Shown one piece after another: positions 6,144 to 7,612 of a DNA stretch of 7,612 bases. The stretch is from Sva-07 sp964549065 (GTDB lineage Bacteria; Actinomycetota; Acidimicrobiia; Acidimicrobiales; Ilumatobacteraceae): NCBI GenBank assembly GCA_964549065.1, contig CAZJUC010000167.1, positions 1 through 7,612 on the forward strand, in the 5' to 3' direction. Numbering within the stretch: position 1 is the stretch's first letter; each line of letters starts with the position of its first letter. A program made the translations under genes and the position numbers. The notes under the pieces were generated by a model. The model saw only the letters and a list, made by a program, of their open reading frames with translations, was not told the DNA's origin and searched no databases.

Positions 6144-7424
6144 ATGGCTGGCACTGATCTCATCGCCGATCTCGAGGCGCGCAACCTCATCCACGACTCG
6201 ACCGACCGCCAGGCGCTGCGCGATGCGGTCGCCGACGGGCCGGTGGCGATCTACTACGGGTGCGACCCGACCGCCGACAGTCTCCACGTCGGGAACCTGG
6301 TCGGATTGATCGTGTTGCGGCGCTTCCAGGATGCGGGCCATCGTCCGATCGCTCTGGCCGGCGGGGCGACCGGCATGATCGGTGATCCGGGAGGACGCTC
6401 CGAGGAGCGCAACCTGCTCGACGAGGACACGCTGAACCACAACGTTGCCAAGATCAAGGAGCAGCTCGGCCGCATCGTCGATCTCGACCCGATCGATGGT
6501 TCCGGTGCCGGCGCTCTGGTCGACAACCGCGACTGGACCCAGCCGATGTCCGCACTCGACTTCCTCCGCGACGTCGGCAAGTACGTCACGGTGAACCAGA
6601 TGCTGGCCCGCGAGAGCGTGAAGCAGCGGATCAACTCCGAGCACGGGATCTCGTTCACCGAGTTCAGCTACATGTTGCTGCAGGCCAACGACTATCTCTG
6701 GTTGTACGACCACCTCGACTGCACGATCCAGATCGGCGGGTCGGACCAGTGGGGCAACATCTTGTCGGGGGTCGACTTCATCCGCCGCAAGCGCGGCACC
6801 CACGTCCATGCGTTCTCGTGGCCGTTGCTCACGGCCCCGGACGGCAGCAAACTCGGCAAGACCACCGGAGCGCGTGTGTGGCTCGACGCCGACAAGACCA
6901 GCCCGTACCAGTTCCGCCAGCACTGGATGCAGACCGCCGATGAACTCGTCGCATCGCAACTGCTGACGTTCTCGCTGCAGCCGGTCGAACAGATCGAGGC
7001 GATCCTCGCCGAGCACGAGGAGGCACCGCACCTGCGCTTCGGACAACGGGCACTGGCCGACGAGATGACCGCTCTGGTGCACGGAGCGCCCGCCGCGGTG
7101 GCGGCAGCCGAGGCGGCAGAACTGCTCTTCGCGGGAGATCCGATGACCGCCTCCGAGGAGGCCTTCGCGACGATCGCCGCCGAGATCCCCACCTCGCGGC
7201 TCTCCGTGGCCGATCTCGCCGATCCGGTTGCCGTGTTCGTCGGCACCGGACTGGCCTCCTCGAACGGCGACGCGCGGCGCTCGCTCGCACAGCGCTCGTT
7301 CTACGCGAATGGGGTGCAACTGGACGAGAACTCCCTGCTCAGCGAGCAGAAACTGGTCCACGACAGGTACCTCCTGCTGCGCAAGGGCAAGAAGTCGTAC
7401 CACCTCGCCGAAATATTTTCCTGA
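6144..7424 (+). CDS. tyrS: Tyrosyl-tRNA synthetase
   Basis: TyrRS activates tyrosine with ATP and charges tRNA-Tyr; it is a class Ic homodimer. The 426-residue product has the usual bacterial length and domain order. The Rossmann catalytic domain has Y37 (the tyrosine-binding Tyr34 of the Geobacillus enzyme) and the HIGH variant H48-VGN51. Next comes EFSYMLLQANDY, then QIGGSDQWGN, which is diagnostic of TyrRS rather than TrpRS. The KMSKS variant is K236-LGKT240. A C-terminal S4 RNA-binding domain spans about residues 356-426. The frame stays open far upstream, to 5571, but that part is antisense to the DUF2332 gene; ATG 6144 gives the normal N-terminus. No T-box leader fits in the 25-bp gap. 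The last codons GAA ATA TTT are unusually AT-rich for this window (see the promoter feature that follows). Confidence 0.97.
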   Translation: MAGTDLIADLEARNLIHDSTDRQALRDAVADGPVAIYYGCDPTADSLHVGNLVGLIVLRRFQDAGHRPIALAGGATGMIGDPGGRSEERNLLDEDTLNHNVAKIKEQLGRIVDLDPIDGSGAGALVDNRDWTQPMSALDFLRDVGKYVTVNQMLARESVKQRINSEHGISFTEFSYMLLQANDYLWLYDHLDCTIQIGGSDQWGNILSGVDFIRRKRGTHVHAFSWPLLTAPDGSKLGKTTGARVWLDADKTSPYQFRQHWMQTADELVASQLLTFSLQPVEQIEAILAEHEEAPHLRFGQRALADEMTALVHGAPAAVAAAEAAELLFAGDPMTASEEAFATIAAEIPTSRLSVADLADPVAVFVGTGLASSNGDARRSLAQRSFYANGVQLDENSLLSEQKLVHDRYLLLRKGKKSYHLAEIFS

Positions 7425-7458
7425 GGCATGTTGCAAAGCCCTGCGGGGGTGCTATCTT
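7411..7458 (+). promoter_or_regulatory. Probable rRNA operon promoter with UP-like element
   Basis: TTGCAA (7431-7436) and TATCTT (7453-7458) form a sigma-70/SigA-type promoter with a 16-base spacer. Transcription would begin near 7464-7467. About 12 bases upstream of the -35 lies AAATATTTT (7411-7419), including the palindrome AAATATTT, at the place of an alpha-subunit UP element. The bases just after the -10 turn GC-rich (CTCCGCC), as in stringently controlled stable RNA promoters. The following leader carries a boxA-like site, which supports an rRNA operon. The AT-rich block is inside the last tyrS codons. Confidence 0.65.
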
Positions 7459-7464
7459 TTAACT

Positions 7465-7612
7465 CCGCCTCACGGAAGGATCTACTCCTCCGGAAAGGCC
7501 ACTCGGCACCAACGCCGACCGCCGGACACCCACCCGAGCTACTCGGAAGGCAATCCCCGGTCATGGTGCGTGCCTGAGCTTCGGCTCCTTGAAAACGGAA
7601 GAGAAGACAGAA
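7465..7612 (+). ncRNA. Probable 5' leader of a 16S rRNA precursor (partial)
   Basis: These roughly 148 bases hold no plausible protein gene and follow a strong promoter. They contain small hairpins: GG(A)AGGA-TCTAC-TCCTCC at 7474-7491 with one bulge, CCGAG-CTA-CTCGG at 7534-7546, and GAGC-TTCG-GCTC at 7576-7587. CGGAAGG-like segments recur at 7473, 7491 (one extra A) and 7544. The purine-rich end after a boxA-like element resembles actinobacterial pre-16S leaders. The 16S start (AGAGTTTGAT region) is not in the window, so the rRNA call is inferred. Confidence 0.6.
7576..7596 (+). promoter_or_regulatory. boxB/boxA-like rRNA antitermination element
   Basis: GAGC-TTCG-GCTC (7576-7587) is a perfect four-base-pair stem closed by the extra-stable C(UUCG)G tetraloop. 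It runs straight into GCTCCTTGAAAAC (7584-7596), close to the Gram-positive rRNA boxA pattern (TGTTCTTTGAAAAC type) bound by NusB/NusE. The 3' arm of the hairpin overlaps the 5' end of boxA. Such elements precede 16S genes and prevent premature Rho termination. Similarity is judged by eye. Confidence 0.6.

Noticed and set aside
6119..6190. ATG starts at 6190 or 6163 for the DUF2332 gene
   Set aside because: Both would overlap the divergent tyrS start by 20-47 bases and add a basic tail not expected for the family; GTG 6118 fits better.
5823..7436. 537-residue open frame antisense to tyrS
   Set aside because: Long antisense frames are expected opposite GC-rich genes. The product is rich in Val, Arg and Gly without recognisable domains, and it runs through the tyrS start into the opposite gene.
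7433..7460. Intrinsic terminator after tyrS (GCA..CCC-TGC-GGG..TGC followed by TTTT)
   Set aside because: The stem is broken by an internal loop and has only three strong pairs inside. The T run belongs to the -10 region of the promoter, so a terminator is not supported.

Overview
The window is high-GC bacterial DNA with strong G/C preference at third codon positions. The gene families and their order point to an actinobacterium. The sequence style and the argR-argH junction without argG would fit the Acidimicrobiia (Ilumatobacter-like), but that finer placement is inference. All sequence belongs to ordinary chromosomal genes. I see no insertion sequence, phage gene, CRISPR array or tRNA gene.

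Bases 1-5021 (+ strand) are the distal part of an arginine biosynthesis operon: the 3' part of argB, then argD, argF, the repressor gene argR, argH, and a 3-methyladenine DNA glycosylase gene (mpg) as last cistron. The first four genes are joined by ATGA overlaps. argR and argH are one base apart. mpg seems to begin at a CTG that overlaps the argH stop codon as CTGA. ArgB, ArgD, ArgF and ArgH carry out N-acetylglutamate phosphorylation, acetylornithine transamination, citrulline formation and argininosuccinate cleavage. argG, which usually lies between argR and argH in actinobacteria, is absent here.

Bases 5003-6118 (- strand) encode a DUF2332-family protein of unknown biochemical role. It converges on mpg with a 19-bp overlap and diverges from tyrS across only 25 bp. 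Those 25 bp may hold two -10 boxes sharing one TA step, which would give leaderless or nearly leaderless transcripts in both directions. In Mycobacterium tuberculosis mpg and tyrS are direct neighbours, so here the DUF2332 gene may be an inverted insertion between a conserved pair.

Bases 6144-7424 (+) encode tyrosyl-tRNA synthetase. The last 188 bases hold no protein gene but look like the promoter and leader of a ribosomal RNA operon: an AT-rich block embedded in the last tyrS codons, a TTGCAA-16-TATCTT promoter, small hairpins, and a UUCG hairpin joined to a boxA-like antitermination motif. The 16S gene itself would begin beyond the window.

Overall this is mostly core metabolism. The points worth a second look are the three regulatory junctions (CTG start of mpg, shared divergent promoter, rRNA promoter overlapping the tyrS end) and the uncharacterised DUF2332 gene.
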